In this document: piece by piece, positions 8,743-17,041 of the stretch | Layout of the letters: each line of letters opens with the position of its first letter | Numbering within the stretch: the first letter of the stretch is position 1 | Source of the DNA: Eikenella halliae | GTDB lineage: Bacteria; Pseudomonadota; Gammaproteobacteria; Burkholderiales; Neisseriaceae | NCBI RefSeq assembly: GCF_001648475.1 | Contig: NZ_LXSQ01000030.1 | Location: 1-64,000 of the forward strand | Length of the DNA stretch: 64,000 nt | Direction of reading: 5' to 3' | Translations under genes and position numbers: made by a program | The notes under the pieces: generated by a model | Databases searched by the model: none | The model's input: only the letters and a program-made list of their open reading frames with translations | What the model was told of the DNA's origin: nothing

Positions 8743-9719
8743 GCCGCCCTCCTGCCTGCATACAGCAGATAGGCATACACCAGAAGCCACATCACTATGG
8801 AAACAATATATTTTAAAATCATCGGAATACTGGTAATCGGCGACCAAAAGCCTTCAATAAACGCGGCAATAAACAGCATCAGGAAGCCGCCGTTCATCAG
8901 CCCCACCGCCTGTTTGCCCTGAATGCGCAAGGCATCGCGCCGCGACAAACCCTGCGGTTTGAGCAGCGCCAAGCCCAGCCGCAAGCCGCCTGCCGCCGCC
9001 ATCACGATACCGGTGAGCTCGAACGCGCCGTGCGCGCCCACAAACGAGAAAAAGGCCGGCCCGGCCGGGTCACGGGTCATATAGCCCATTGCCCCGCCGA
9101 TTAGCCAACCATTCATCACCGTAAGGTATGCCGTGCCCAAGCCGAACAGAATGCCGCTGGCAAAACTTTGAAACGCAATGCCGATGTTGTTGAAAATATA
9201 GTAGCCCGCCATGGCAAAGTTCTGCCACGCTTCGCGGTTGGTGCCGTCGGCATACTGCTTCATCATTTCTTTATAACTCTCGGACAACATCACCCCTTGG
9301 TTCAGACCGCCGATTTTGTCCACGCTCTCCGGCACAAAAGCCGTGAGTAAAAAAGCCACGACAAATGGCAGGTAAAACAGTGCATGCGCCAGCCACACCA
9401 GTTTTTTCTCGCGCCGTACCAGCTGCGGGAAACCTTGCATCACGAAATCACGGAAGCGCACCCACAGCGACACCTGCTGCCCCACATACAAAAGCTGGTG
9501 CGCGCGTTCGCACAGATATTGCAGATAATCGGTGAGGCCGCCGGAATAGCAGCGGTCGGTGGCCACCGCCAAATGGTGGCAAACCGTGCGGTAGTCCTGC
9601 ATAAACAAAGCGGTTTTCTGTGCACTCAGGCTGCCGCGCCGTTTTTCCAGCTGCTGCAAATCCTGCTCGAACGTGCGCCAGAACGCCTGATGTTGTTCTT
9701 CAAAAAACAGTTGCCTCAC
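8739..9719 (-). CDS. SpoIIM-like (DUF95) integral membrane protein
   Basis: A 326-residue protein with a soluble N-terminal third and about five membrane helices. Glycine-rich loops such as FFSFVGAHGAFELTGIVMAA are typical of the stage II sporulation M/DUF95 family. In non-sporulating bacteria the family occurs beside RDD and MoxR genes, as here. It overlaps the RDD gene (9716) and the DUF4129 gene (8742) by four bases each, so the three are translationally coupled. No DUS in the gene. Confidence 0.9.
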   Translation of the reverse strand: MRQLFFEEQHQAFWRTFEQDLQQLEKRRGSLSAQKTALFMQDYRTVCHHLAVATDRCYSGGLTDYLQYLCERAHQLLYVGQQVSLWVRFRDFVMQGFPQLVRREKKLVWLAHALFYLPFVVAFLLTAFVPESVDKIGGLNQGVMLSESYKEMMKQYADGTNREAWQNFAMAGYYIFNNIGIAFQSFASGILFGLGTAYLTVMNGWLIGGAMGYMTRDPAGPAFFSFVGAHGAFELTGIVMAAAGGLRLGLALLKPQGLSRRDALRIQGKQAVGLMNGGFLMLFIAAFIEGFWSPITSIPMILKYIVSIVMWLLVYAYLLYAGRRAA

Positions 9720-10492
9720 GCCGCCTCCTTCCGCTGCTCACCGGCATAATATTTGGCCAAGCCCAAAATCAGCCGCTCGGCGCTGCGTTCGTCTTCATGT
9801 TGGCCGAAAATCGCCCCCACCATCATTTGCGCCAATTCGCCGGTGCGCGCCGCGCTCAAATGGCGGCGGCGTTCCACAAAGCTCAAAATTGCCTGCTGCT
9901 CCTCACGCGTGAGCGCCACGGGCGGGGTAACCGCTTCGATATTGCCCAAATCCATGCGCTCGGCCTGCCCACGCGTTTTATCCACATAAACCACCACCGT
10001 GGAAGCCATGATGTCGCCCAAGCGGCGGCCGTAGGGGTTGCACAGGCCGCAGATCATGCCGATGCCGTAGAAAAAAGGCAGGCTGTCGAACACGCGCAGC
10101 AGGTTGCGCAGCAATGAAGCCGACCAGGAAATATGCGTGCCGTTGTCGTTGATCACGCGCAGGCCGAAAATTTTCTTACCCGGCGTCTGCCCGTTCCAGC
10201 ACACTTCGAACACCACGAAATACAGCCACAATGTGAAAAAAATATTTACAAACAGTAAGAAGAAAAACAAGCCTTTAACTGCACTGTTACCATCACCGTC
10301 GTTAACCGCACCGGAGAAGATAAAGCTGATCAACATAGAGGAAAGGATGATCCAAATGCCGCGCAGAATGAAATCGACAAACCAGGCGCGCGAGCGGGCG
10401 AATACCGAAGCTGGACGCAGATAAATATCGATGGCTTCCGGCGTTTCCACTTTGAGCAGGGTGTCCAGTCGCGAGAGAATGGGTTCAGACAT
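9716..10492 (-). CDS. RDD family membrane protein
   Basis: The first gene of the six-gene envelope operon, 258 residues if started at MSEPILSRLD (ATG 10492). A frame reaching 10570 exists, but its extra 26 residues are basic and unlike the family. The RDD domain shows the Arg-Asp pair in the first membrane region (SRAWFVDFILRGIW) and later TPGKKIFGLRVI and GRRLGDIMASTVVVYV. The family is proposed to act in transport or osmotic functions, mostly without proof. The ribosome site is weak, so the start is moderately certain. Confidence 0.88.
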   Translation of the reverse strand: MSEPILSRLDTLLKVETPEAIDIYLRPASVFARSRAWFVDFILRGIWIILSSMLISFIFSGAVNDGDGNSAVKGLFFFLLFVNIFFTLWLYFVVFEVCWNGQTPGKKIFGLRVINDNGTHISWSASLLRNLLRVFDSLPFFYGIGMICGLCNPYGRRLGDIMASTVVVYVDKTRGQAERMDLGNIEAVTPPVALTREEQQAILSFVERRRHLSAARTGELAQMMVGAIFGQHEDERSAERLILGLAKYYAGEQRKEAA

Positions 10493-10877
10493 AATGAAAG
10501 GTTTGCCAAACGAAATGAACGATGAGACAAGAAAACGCCGAACTTTGCCCGAAAGACGGGTGTTTGGCAAGCCCCAAGGAAGACAGAAATACGGCTACGG
10601 CTGATTTTCTTGTATGCAAGAGGCTACCTGAAAACCAAATGGCCGCCCTTCTGCAATCTTAATAAAAGCAAACCAACACGACTTATTATTTTAGTGATAC
10701 ACCCATGTTTAACAGATAAACTGCCATATTCTGCTAATAAACAACATTAGAATCAAATAATCCGCCCATTTTTCCGCCATTCGCCAGCAATTAACAAAAT
10801 TTATCCGTTGCACATCAAGACGGCGGCAGCTAAAACCATTATCATGCCGCCCTTCTAACCATTCTAAGGAAACACAC
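10493..10877. other. Divergent intergenic region between the RDD operon and mscL
   Basis: 385 bases separating divergent genes. It holds one single DUS near 10620 and an AT-rich stretch; both promoters must lie here. No gene, RNA or repeat beyond the DUS is evident. Confidence 0.6.
10808..10836 (+). promoter_or_regulatory. Candidate mscL promoter
   Basis: TTGCAC (10808-10813) and TAAAAC (10831-10836) are spaced by 17 bases, about 40 bases ahead of mscL. They match the housekeeping consensus only in part (3/6 and 4/6). Confidence 0.3.
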
Positions 10878-11309
10878 ATGGCATTACGCGACGAATTCAA
10901 AGCATTTATTATGCGCGGCAACGTGATTGACCTTGCTGTCGGTATGGTAGTCGGCACTGCCTTCTCAGGTATCGTCAAATCATTGGTAGATGACGTGATC
11001 ATGCCGCCCATCGGCCTGATTTTGGGCGGCGTAGACTTCTCCAACCTGTTCATCACCCTGAAATCGGGCGCCAACGCCCCTGCCGACGGCTACGCCACTT
11101 TGGCCGCCGCCCAGGCCGCCGGTGCGGTTACGCTTAATATCGGCCTCTTCATCAACACCGTAATCAGCTTCCTGATCATTGCTACTGCCATCTTCGCCGT
11201 AATCAAAGGCATCAGCAAACTGCAAAAACCCGCTCCGGAAGAAGCCCCTGCCGAGCCCTCCGAAGAAATCCTACTGTTGCGCGAAATCCGCGATTCGTTG
11301 AAAAAATAA
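10878..11309 (+). CDS. mscL: Large-conductance mechanosensitive channel MscL
   Basis: A 143-residue pentameric inner-membrane channel that opens under high membrane tension to release solutes on hypo-osmotic shock. The N-terminal amphipathic helix and first membrane helix read FKAFIMRGNVIDLAVGMVVG, the classic pore-lining segment; a periplasmic loop and second helix (INTVISFLIIATAIFAVIKG) follow, then an acidic cytoplasmic tail ending LLLREIRDSLKK. Length is normal. Monocistronic, closed by a perfect DUS palindrome. AAGGAA precedes the ATG. Confidence 0.97.
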   Translation: MALRDEFKAFIMRGNVIDLAVGMVVGTAFSGIVKSLVDDVIMPPIGLILGGVDFSNLFITLKSGANAPADGYATLAAAQAAGAVTLNIGLFINTVISFLIIATAIFAVIKGISKLQKPAPEEAPAEPSEEILLLREIRDSLKK

Positions 11310-11324
11310 TCGCTGTACGATGCA

Positions 11325-11356
11325 AAAGGCTACCTGAAAATTTTCAGGTAGCCTTT
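11325..11356. terminator. Perfect DUS palindrome after mscL
   Basis: A 32-bp perfect inverted repeat made of two abutting DUS, 16 bases after the mscL stop, followed by no strong T-run. Confidence 0.6.
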
Positions 11357-11398
11357 ACTCTTGCCATTGCACCCCATCATCCAAACCCTTTTCTTAAC

Positions 11399-11502
11399 TA
11401 TAGCGAATTAACAAAAACCAGTACAGCGTTGCCTCGCCTTGCCGTACTATCTGTACTGTCTGCGGCTCGTCGCCTTGTCCTAATTTTTGTTAATTCAATA
11501 TA
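11399..11502 (-). repeat. Correia-type element (CREE), 104 bp
   Basis: Bounded by TATAGCGAATTAAC and the inverted ...GTTAATTCAATATA, with the internal CAGTACAGCG, CTCGCCTTGCCGTAC and CTGCGGCTCG blocks of the short, internally deleted Correia class. One terminal base (TTCAATATA) departs from the usual TTCACTATA. Confidence 0.9.
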
Positions 11503-11575
11503 GAAAGGCTACCTGAAAACAGGCTTGGCACGGTGGCTGCGAAGCCAAGAGTATCAAACGGCCTTTAGCCGCCAT

Positions 11576-12268
11576 TCAATTCGTTTCCCATTCCCGCAGC
11601 CAGCCGTTTGCCGCAAACGACACCGCCCGGTTGCCCGCCACGATAAAATGATCCAGCAGCCGCACGTCCAGCAGCGCCAACGCCTGCTGCAATCGTCGGG
11701 TAAAGGCCAGATCCGCCTCGGAAGGCTCGGCCGAGCCGCCGGGATGGTTGTGCGCGATAATCAGCGAAGCCGCATGATAGTGCAGGGCAAGTTTCGCCAC
11801 TTCGCGGATATACACCGTGTTTTCCGCCACCGTGCCGCGCGACAGCTCCTGAAAGACAATCAGCTTATGGCTGCTGCTCAACAGCATCGCCACGCTCACC
11901 TCCACCGGCTCATGCGCCAGTTGCAGCACCAGATAATCAGCCACCGCGTCGGGCGAATCGAAAGCCGGGGTGTCGCGCATTTCCTCGGCCAGCAGGCGCC
12001 GCCCGATTTCCCGCACCACGGCAAACTGGCAATACGCCGCCTCGCCCATGCCCTTATGCCGCGTCAGTTCGGCGGCGGGCGCGGAAAACAGGCGGTTGAG
12101 CGAGCCGAATTCCTGCAACAGGTAACGCGCCAAATCCACCGCGCTCATCCCCTGCGTGCCAACTCTTAGTAGGATGGCCAGCAGCTCCGCGTCGCTCAAC
12201 GCCCCCGCACCGCGATGCAGCAGTTTCTCACGCGGCCGCTCGTTTTCCGGCCAATGTTTGATGCCCAT
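11576..12268 (-). CDS. radC: RadC-family JAB-domain protein
   Basis: 230 residues starting at MGIKHWPENERPREKL (ATG 12268); upstream codons in frame do not match the family. An N-terminal helix-hairpin-helix region (ELLAILLRVGTQGMSAVDLARYLL) is followed by a JAB/MPN metalloprotease-like domain with metal ligands in HNHPGGSAEPSEAD. Despite its name, a repair role for RadC is not well supported; the family has been linked to DNA metabolism and mobile elements. Its genes flank hfq divergently here. A CREE lies downstream. Confidence 0.92.
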   Translation of the reverse strand: MGIKHWPENERPREKLLHRGAGALSDAELLAILLRVGTQGMSAVDLARYLLQEFGSLNRLFSAPAAELTRHKGMGEAAYCQFAVVREIGRRLLAEEMRDTPAFDSPDAVADYLVLQLAHEPVEVSVAMLLSSSHKLIVFQELSRGTVAENTVYIREVAKLALHYHAASLIIAHNHPGGSAEPSEADLAFTRRLQQALALLDVRLLDHFIVAGNRAVSFAANGWLREWETN

Positions 12269-12546
12269 CTTAACGTTATCCCTTTGCGTGTGTGCGAAAT
12301 GCCGGATTATACAGGAGCGGCACGATACCAAAGGCTTATAAACGAATCCGCCGAAGAGAGCTTTTGACCTGCCTCATAAAAAGAACTTTACGCTTCCATA
12401 GCTTGCGTAAAAGAGTTGGAAAAAGCCGTGCCAAACGGCTACAATTCGCCACCTTTTTCAGTTTTCTGCCGCCCCGTCCGGAGAACACCCCGCCGGGAAG
12501 GCTACCTGAAAAAGTTTGAACAAAAATAATCGGAGTGAAATAAACT

Positions 12547-12807
12547 ATGGCAACCAAAGGACAAATGTTACAAGATCCTTTTTTGAACGCACTGCGCAAA
12601 GAACACGTGCCGGTATCCATCTATTTGGTGAACGGCATCAAACTGCAAGGACAGGTAGAGTCGTTTGACCAATATGTGGTGCTGCTGCGCAACACCTCGG
12701 TAACGCAAATGGTGTACAAACACGCGATTTCCACCATTGTTCCGGCACGCGCCGTGAGCCTGCAGCCGCCCGCCGAGCAGAAACCTGCCGCCGAAGCCGA
12801 GCAATAA
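12547..12807 (+). CDS. hfq: RNA chaperone Hfq
   Basis: An 86-residue hexameric RNA-binding protein that pairs small RNAs with mRNAs. The Sm1 motif (LNALRKEHVPVSIYLVNGIKLQG) and Sm2 motif (YKHAISTIVPAR) are intact; the C-terminal tail is short and alanine/glutamate rich, as in other betaproteobacteria. A ribosome site (CGGAGTG) precedes the ATG. A single DUS lies upstream near 12499 and a strong intrinsic terminator follows. Confidence 0.97.
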   Translation: MATKGQMLQDPFLNALRKEHVPVSIYLVNGIKLQGQVESFDQYVVLLRNTSVTQMVYKHAISTIVPARAVSLQPPAEQKPAAEAEQ

Positions 12808-12821
12808 GCAGGCATCCCCAG

Positions 12822-12855
12822 CGCACTGGCTGTTGCTCACAGGCAGTGCGTTTTT
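12822..12855 (+). terminator. Intrinsic terminator of hfq
   Basis: CGCACTG pairs with CAGTGCG, extended by CTGT/ACAG, and is followed by five T residues. This one does not use DUS. Confidence 0.75.
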
Positions 12856-12916
12856 GCTATCCATACGCCGCCCACGCCCATTGCCCGTGCAGGCGGTTTG
12901 ATAAGAAGAACCCATC

Positions 12917-13612
12917 ATGCCCCAAACCATCGCCCTCATCGGCGCCATGCCGCCGGAAATCTCCCTGCTTCAAGAGAGCCTGCAAAACCTGCGCAGCGAA
13001 CACATGGCCGATTTCGATATCTATTGCGGCGAATACGCCGGCAAAAACGTTGTGTTGGCCTTAAGCGGCATCGGCAAAGTGAACGCCGCGCTCAGCACCG
13101 CCCTGGTGCTGCAGCACCGCCCCGATTTCGTCATCAACACCGGCAGCGCAGGCGGACTGGGCAGCGGGCTGAAAGTGGGCGACGTGGTAATCGGCACGCA
13201 AACCGCGCACCACGATGTGGACGTTACCGCCTTCGGCTACGCCATCGGCCATGTGCCGCGGATGCCCGCGCGTTTCGAATCCGACCCCGCCCTGTGCGCC
13301 GCCGCCGAAAAAGCCGCCGCCGCATTCGAACACGCCGCCGTGCACCGCGGCTTAATCGTGAGCGGCGACCAATTCGTGCACAGCAGCGAATCCGTGGCCG
13401 AAGTGCGCCGCCATTTCCCCGACGCGCAGGCAGTGGAAATGGAAGCCGCCGCCATCGCCCAAAGCTGCCACCGCTTCGGCGTGCCGTTTGTGGTGGTTCG
13501 CGCCATTTCCGACCTTGCCGACGAAGAAGCCGACACCAGCTTTGAAACCTTTTTGAAAACCGCCTCCGTGCATTCGGCCAAAATGGTGTTGCAGCTGATT
13601 GAAGCGCTTTGA
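12917..13612 (+). CDS. mtnN: 5'-methylthioadenosine/S-adenosylhomocysteine nucleosidase
   Basis: A 231-residue cytoplasmic enzyme that cleaves adenine from methylthioadenosine and S-adenosylhomocysteine, recycling SAM by-products and yielding the AI-2 precursor. Family marks: N-terminal IALIGAMPPEISLL with the catalytic Glu, SGIGKVNAALSTALVL, NTGSAGGL and the C-terminal VEMEAAAIAQ followed by RAISDLADEE with the catalytic Asp. The start has a modest ribosome site. The gene ends just before crcB with a DUS at the stop codon. Confidence 0.96.
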   Translation: MPQTIALIGAMPPEISLLQESLQNLRSEHMADFDIYCGEYAGKNVVLALSGIGKVNAALSTALVLQHRPDFVINTGSAGGLGSGLKVGDVVIGTQTAHHDVDVTAFGYAIGHVPRMPARFESDPALCAAAEKAAAAFEHAAVHRGLIVSGDQFVHSSESVAEVRRHFPDAQAVEMEAAAIAQSCHRFGVPFVVVRAISDLADEEADTSFETFLKTASVHSAKMVLQLIEAL

Positions 13613-13704
13613 GGCTACCTGAAAAATTAAACCGGCATAAAAACAAACGGCTATTCATTCAGTACAGCCATGCCGTCCGCCTGCCGCCAAGAGGCTACCT
13701 GAAA

Positions 13705-14097
13705 ATGCACCCGCCCTATAGCCAGCCCGCCCTGATTGCCGTCGGCGCCGCCCTCGGCGCCTTGTTGCGCTGGCAGCTGGGTTTGCGTTTCAACCCGCTG
13801 TTTGCCCAATTCGCTTTCGGCACTTGGCTGGCCAACCTGCTCGGCTGCCTGCTGGCCGGTGCGGTATTGGGTCTGCTGTTGGCCGGCAGGCCGCTTGCCC
13901 AGCCGCTGCAAAATGTGCTGGTAGTGGGTTTTCTCGGCAGCCTCACCACCTTTTCCGCGCTCTCCGGCGAAGTGTCCGAACGCCTGCTGAATAAGCAATG
14001 GCTGCCCGCCGGCCTGATTCTGGCGCTGCACACCGTGTGCGGCATCGCCGCCACCCTGCTGGCCGCCGCTGCCGTGCAACGTTTAATTAAAGGCTAA
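13705..14097 (+). CDS. crcB: Fluoride exporter CrcB/Fluc
   Basis: A 130-residue four-helix membrane protein acting as a dimeric fluoride channel. It carries the family signatures GALLRWQLGLRFN, FGTWLANLLGCLLAG and GFLGSLTTFSALSGE. I start it at MHPPYSQPAL (13705); a longer frame from 13609 adds a basic, non-family leader. A DUS immediately precedes the ATG and takes the place of the ribosome site, so initiation may depend on coupling with mtnN. No fluoride riboswitch was found upstream. Confidence 0.92.
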   Translation: MHPPYSQPALIAVGAALGALLRWQLGLRFNPLFAQFAFGTWLANLLGCLLAGAVLGLLLAGRPLAQPLQNVLVVGFLGSLTTFSALSGEVSERLLNKQWLPAGLILALHTVCGIAATLLAAAAVQRLIKG

Positions 14098-14140
14098 TAC
14101 ACAGATTTTTTATTGTTTATCTACCCAAGCTGAAAACATT

Positions 14141-15859
14141 ATGAACTTATCCCACCTCCTCAACCGCGAAGCCGAACAGGCCTTTGCTGCCGCCGGTATC
14201 GAAGGCGCGCCGGTAGTGTTGCAACCGGCCAAAAACCCCGAATTCGGCGATTTCCAAATCAACGGCGTGATGGGCGCGGCCAAGCAGCGCAAGCAAAACC
14301 CGCGCGAGCTGGCGCAGAAAGTGGCCGACGCGCTGGGCGGCAACGGGCTGATTGCCTCCGCCGAAGTGGCCGGTCCCGGCTTCATCAACCTGCGCCTGAA
14401 CCCGCAGTTTTTAGCCAAACAAGTGCACGCCGCCCTGCAAAGCAGCCGCCTCGGCGTGGCGCAGGCCGCCGCACCGCAAACCATCGTTATCGACTACTCC
14501 TCGCCCAATCTGGCCAAAGAAATGCACGTCGGACACCTGCGCTCCAGCATCATCGGCGACAGCTTAAACCGCGTCCACTCCTTCCTCGGCCACCGCGTCA
14601 TCGCGCAAAACCACGTGGGCGACTGGGGCACCCAATTCGGCATGCTGGTGGCCTATTTGGTGGAGCAGCAGGCGCAAAACGAACATTTCGAGCTAGCCGA
14701 CCTGGAACAGTTCTACCGCAACGCCAAAGTGCGTTTCGACGAAGACCCGGCCTTTGCCGACACCGCGCGCGAATACGTGGTGAAACTGCAAAGCGGCGAC
14801 GAAGCCGTGCTCGCCCTGTGGCGGCAGTTTGTGGCCATGTCGCTCAAACACGCGCAAAACGTATACAACCGGCTCGGCGTGCTGCTCAAACCCGAAGACG
14901 TGCGCGGCGAGTCTTCCTACAATGCCGATTTGCAGCCCGTGGTAGACGAACTCTTGGCCAGCGGCTTAGCCGTGGACGACGGCGGCACCAAAGTAGTCTT
15001 CCTCGACGAATTTAAAAACAAAGAAGGCGACCCCGCCGCCTTCATCATCCAGAAACAAGGCGGCGGTTTCCTTTACGCCACCACCGATTTGGCCTGCATC
15101 CGCTACCGCGTGCGCGAACTCAAAGCCGACCACATCATCTATGTAGTGGACACACGCCAAAGCCTGCATTTCGCCCAGCTTTTCGCCGCCTCGCGCAAAG
15201 CCGGCTGGCTACCTGAAAACGTGAAAGCCGAATTCATCGGCTTCGGCACCATGATGGGCAAAGACGGCAAGCCCTTCAAAACCCGCAGCGGCGACACCGT
15301 GAAGCTGGTCGAGCTGCTCGACGAAGCTGTGGAACGCGCCACTGCCCTCGTAAAAGAGAAAAACCCCGAATTGGACGACGCCACCGCCGCCCAAATCGCC
15401 CGCAGCGTCGGCATCGGCGCCGTGAAATACGCCGATTTGAGCAAAAACCGCACCAGCGACTACATCTTCGATTGGGACAACATGCTCTCCTTCGAAGGCA
15501 ACACCGCCCCTTATTTGCAATACGCCTACACCCGCGTGCAAAGCGTGTTGAAAAAAGCCGGCGAATGGAGCCGAACCGAACAGCCCGTATTCACCGAGCC
15601 CCTGGAATGCCAGCTCGCCGCCGAGCTTTTGAAGTTTGAAGACGTGTTGCAAACCGTGGCCGACAGTTCCTACCCGCACTATCTCGCCGCCTACCTCTAC
15701 CAAGTGGCCACCCTGTTCTCCCGCTTCTACGAAGCCTGCCCCATCCTCAAAGCCGAAGGCAGCGTCCGCAACACCCGCCTGCAGCTGGCGGCCCTCACCG
15801 GCCAAACCCTGCAAACCGGCCTCAATCTCTTGGGCATTGATACGCTGGAAGTGATGTAA
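14141..15859 (+). CDS. argS: Arginyl-tRNA synthetase
   Basis: A 572-residue class I synthetase charging tRNA-Arg. An N-terminal additional domain (about 1-115) precedes the HIGH-type motif HVGHLRSS within SSPNLAKEMHVGHLRSS. The Rossmann core holds NHVGDWGTQFGMLVAYL; the second signature region reads FGTMMGKDGKPFKTRSGD, as in ArgS proteins lacking a canonical KMSKS lysine. The DALR anticodon-binding domain is C-terminal. An internal DUS is read as WLPENV. Followed by a DUS terminator. Confidence 0.97.
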   Translation: MNLSHLLNREAEQAFAAAGIEGAPVVLQPAKNPEFGDFQINGVMGAAKQRKQNPRELAQKVADALGGNGLIASAEVAGPGFINLRLNPQFLAKQVHAALQSSRLGVAQAAAPQTIVIDYSSPNLAKEMHVGHLRSSIIGDSLNRVHSFLGHRVIAQNHVGDWGTQFGMLVAYLVEQQAQNEHFELADLEQFYRNAKVRFDEDPAFADTAREYVVKLQSGDEAVLALWRQFVAMSLKHAQNVYNRLGVLLKPEDVRGESSYNADLQPVVDELLASGLAVDDGGTKVVFLDEFKNKEGDPAAFIIQKQGGGFLYATTDLACIRYRVRELKADHIIYVVDTRQSLHFAQLFAASRKAGWLPENVKAEFIGFGTMMGKDGKPFKTRSGDTVKLVELLDEAVERATALVKEKNPELDDATAAQIARSVGIGAVKYADLSKNRTSDYIFDWDNMLSFEGNTAPYLQYAYTRVQSVLKKAGEWSRTEQPVFTEPLECQLAAELLKFEDVLQTVADSSYPHYLAAYLYQVATLFSRFYEACPILKAEGSVRNTRLQLAALTGQTLQTGLNLLGIDTLEVM

Positions 15860-15863
15860 GCCT

Positions 15864-15989
15864 TATACTGCCACATGACAAACAGGCTACCTGAAAGTTT
15901 TCAGGTAGCCTGTTTTTACGGCTGTTTGATTTTCAGGCAGTCTACGGAAACCATAGAGGCTACCTGAAATTTCTTGCACAATGCGGCGG
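15864..15989 (+). repeat. Direct repeat, copy 1 (about 125 bp)
   Basis: Starts TATACTGCCACATGAC and contains an inverted DUS pair, a GGCAGTCTACGG segment and a further DUS. A copy with roughly 88% identity lies at 16091-16213, on the other side of a CREE. Confidence 0.85.
15880..15917 (+). terminator. DUS-pair terminator of argS
   Basis: AAACAGGCTACCTGAAA (15880-15896) and its exact complement (15899-15915) enclose a 2-base loop and run into T residues, 20 bases after the argS stop. Confidence 0.75.
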
Positions 15990-16094
15990 TATAGTGGATT
16001 AACAAAAATCAGGACAAGGCGGCGAGCCGCAGACAGTACACACGTCACGGCAAGGCGAGCCAACGCTGTACTGGTTTAAATTTAATTCACTATA
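15990..16094 (+). repeat. Correia-type element (CREE), 105 bp
   Basis: Ends TATAGTGGATTAACAAAAA and ...AAATTTAATTCACTATA: the left end is the AACAAAAA form and the right end the AAATTTAA form. It lies exactly between two direct repeats. Confidence 0.92.
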
Positions 16095-16213
16095 CTGCCG
16101 CATGACAAACAGGCTACCTGAAAGTTTTCAGGTAGCCTGTTTTACAGCTGTTTGATTTTCAGGCAGCCTATGAAGACCATAAGGGCTACCTGAAATTTCT
16201 TGCGCGATACAGC
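16091..16213 (+). repeat. Direct repeat, copy 2 (about 123 bp)
   Basis: Starts TATACTGCCGCATGAC, whose TATA is shared with the CREE end. It repeats copy 1 through the DUS pair and the distal ACCTGAAATTTCTTGC block with scattered substitutions and one deletion. Confidence 0.85.
16107..16144. terminator. Duplicated DUS-pair hairpin, between argS and rpiA ends
   Basis: The same 17-bp stem as the argS terminator, in repeat copy 2. It is about 110 bases past the rpiA stop on the minus strand and could terminate that gene. Confidence 0.5.
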
Positions 16214-16253
16214 GGCACAACAATGCCGCCTTGTCTGATATGGTAGGAAGCAG

Positions 16254-16922
16254 TCAGCCGCCGATTTTAATCACTTCTGCGCCGCCCTCGCGGCCGATAA
16301 TCAGCACGTGGGCGGGATGGCGGGCGAACAGGCCGTTTTCCACGATGCCGGGGATGCGGTTGAGCTCGTCTTCCAGTTTGAGCGGCTCGTTGATGGGCAT
16401 ATCGTGCACGTCGATGATTTTGTGGCCGCTGTCGGTGGTGAAATTCAGGCGCAGCTGCGGGCTGCCGCCGTATTTGAGCAGCTGGCGCGATACCAGCGAG
16501 CGGGCGGCGGGGATGATTTCGATCGGCAGCGGGAATTTGCCCAGCCGGGAAACGTATTTGCTCTCGTCTACGATGCAGACGAATTTTTCGGCGGCGCTGG
16601 CCACGATTTTTTCAGCCAACAGCGCGCCGCCGCCGCCTTTAATCATTTGCAGGCTGTGGTTGACTTCGTCGGCGCCGTCGATATACACGGGCAGCTCGTC
16701 CGCCTCGGTGAGCGGCACTTCGGGGATGCCGTGTTGTTTCAAGAGTTCGCTGGTGGCTTTGGAGGTGGAAACGGCACCTTTGATGCGGATGCCGCTATTG
16801 GCCAGCTCTTCGATGAAAAAGTTTACGGTGCTGCCGGTGCCGATGCCGATGTAGGCATTTTCGGGCACGAATTCGAGGGCTTTTTGGGCGGCGGTGCGTT
16901 TGAGTTGGTCTTGGGCGGACAT
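16254..16922 (-). CDS. rpiA: Ribose-5-phosphate isomerase A
   Basis: A 222-residue enzyme interconverting ribose-5-phosphate and ribulose-5-phosphate in the non-oxidative pentose phosphate pathway. Motifs: IGIGTGSTVNFFIEEL near the N-terminus, YIDGADEVN, the phosphate loop IKGGGGALLAEKIVA, and CIVDESKYV; the catalytic Asp/Lys residues lie in these. Full length. A good ribosome site (AGGAGAA) lies upstream of the ATG. Monocistronic; a single DUS is near 16963. Confidence 0.97.
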   Translation of the reverse strand: MSAQDQLKRTAAQKALEFVPENAYIGIGTGSTVNFFIEELANSGIRIKGAVSTSKATSELLKQHGIPEVPLTEADELPVYIDGADEVNHSLQMIKGGGGALLAEKIVASAAEKFVCIVDESKYVSRLGKFPLPIEIIPAARSLVSRQLLKYGGSPQLRLNFTTDSGHKIIDVHDMPINEPLKLEDELNRIPGIVENGLFARHPAHVLIIGREGGAEVIKIGG

Positions 16923-17041
16923 AGTGTTCTCCTGTTAGCGTGATTGGTGGGCTTGGCTTCGTTTCAGGTAGCCTTATTCTACTATGCGGGCGGGAGTTTG
17001 GGTATGCGGCCGCCCTGCCCTTTTGCTTTGGCGGGTGGGGT

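Noticed and set aside
8743..8847. Longer N-terminus for the DUF4129 protein
   Set aside because: The extra 35 codons overlap the SpoIIM-like gene in another frame and lack a ribosome site; the ATGA overlap supports the shorter start.
13613..13704. Fluoride riboswitch upstream of crcB
   Set aside because: The short gap holds DUS and no sequence resembling the conserved riboswitch core.
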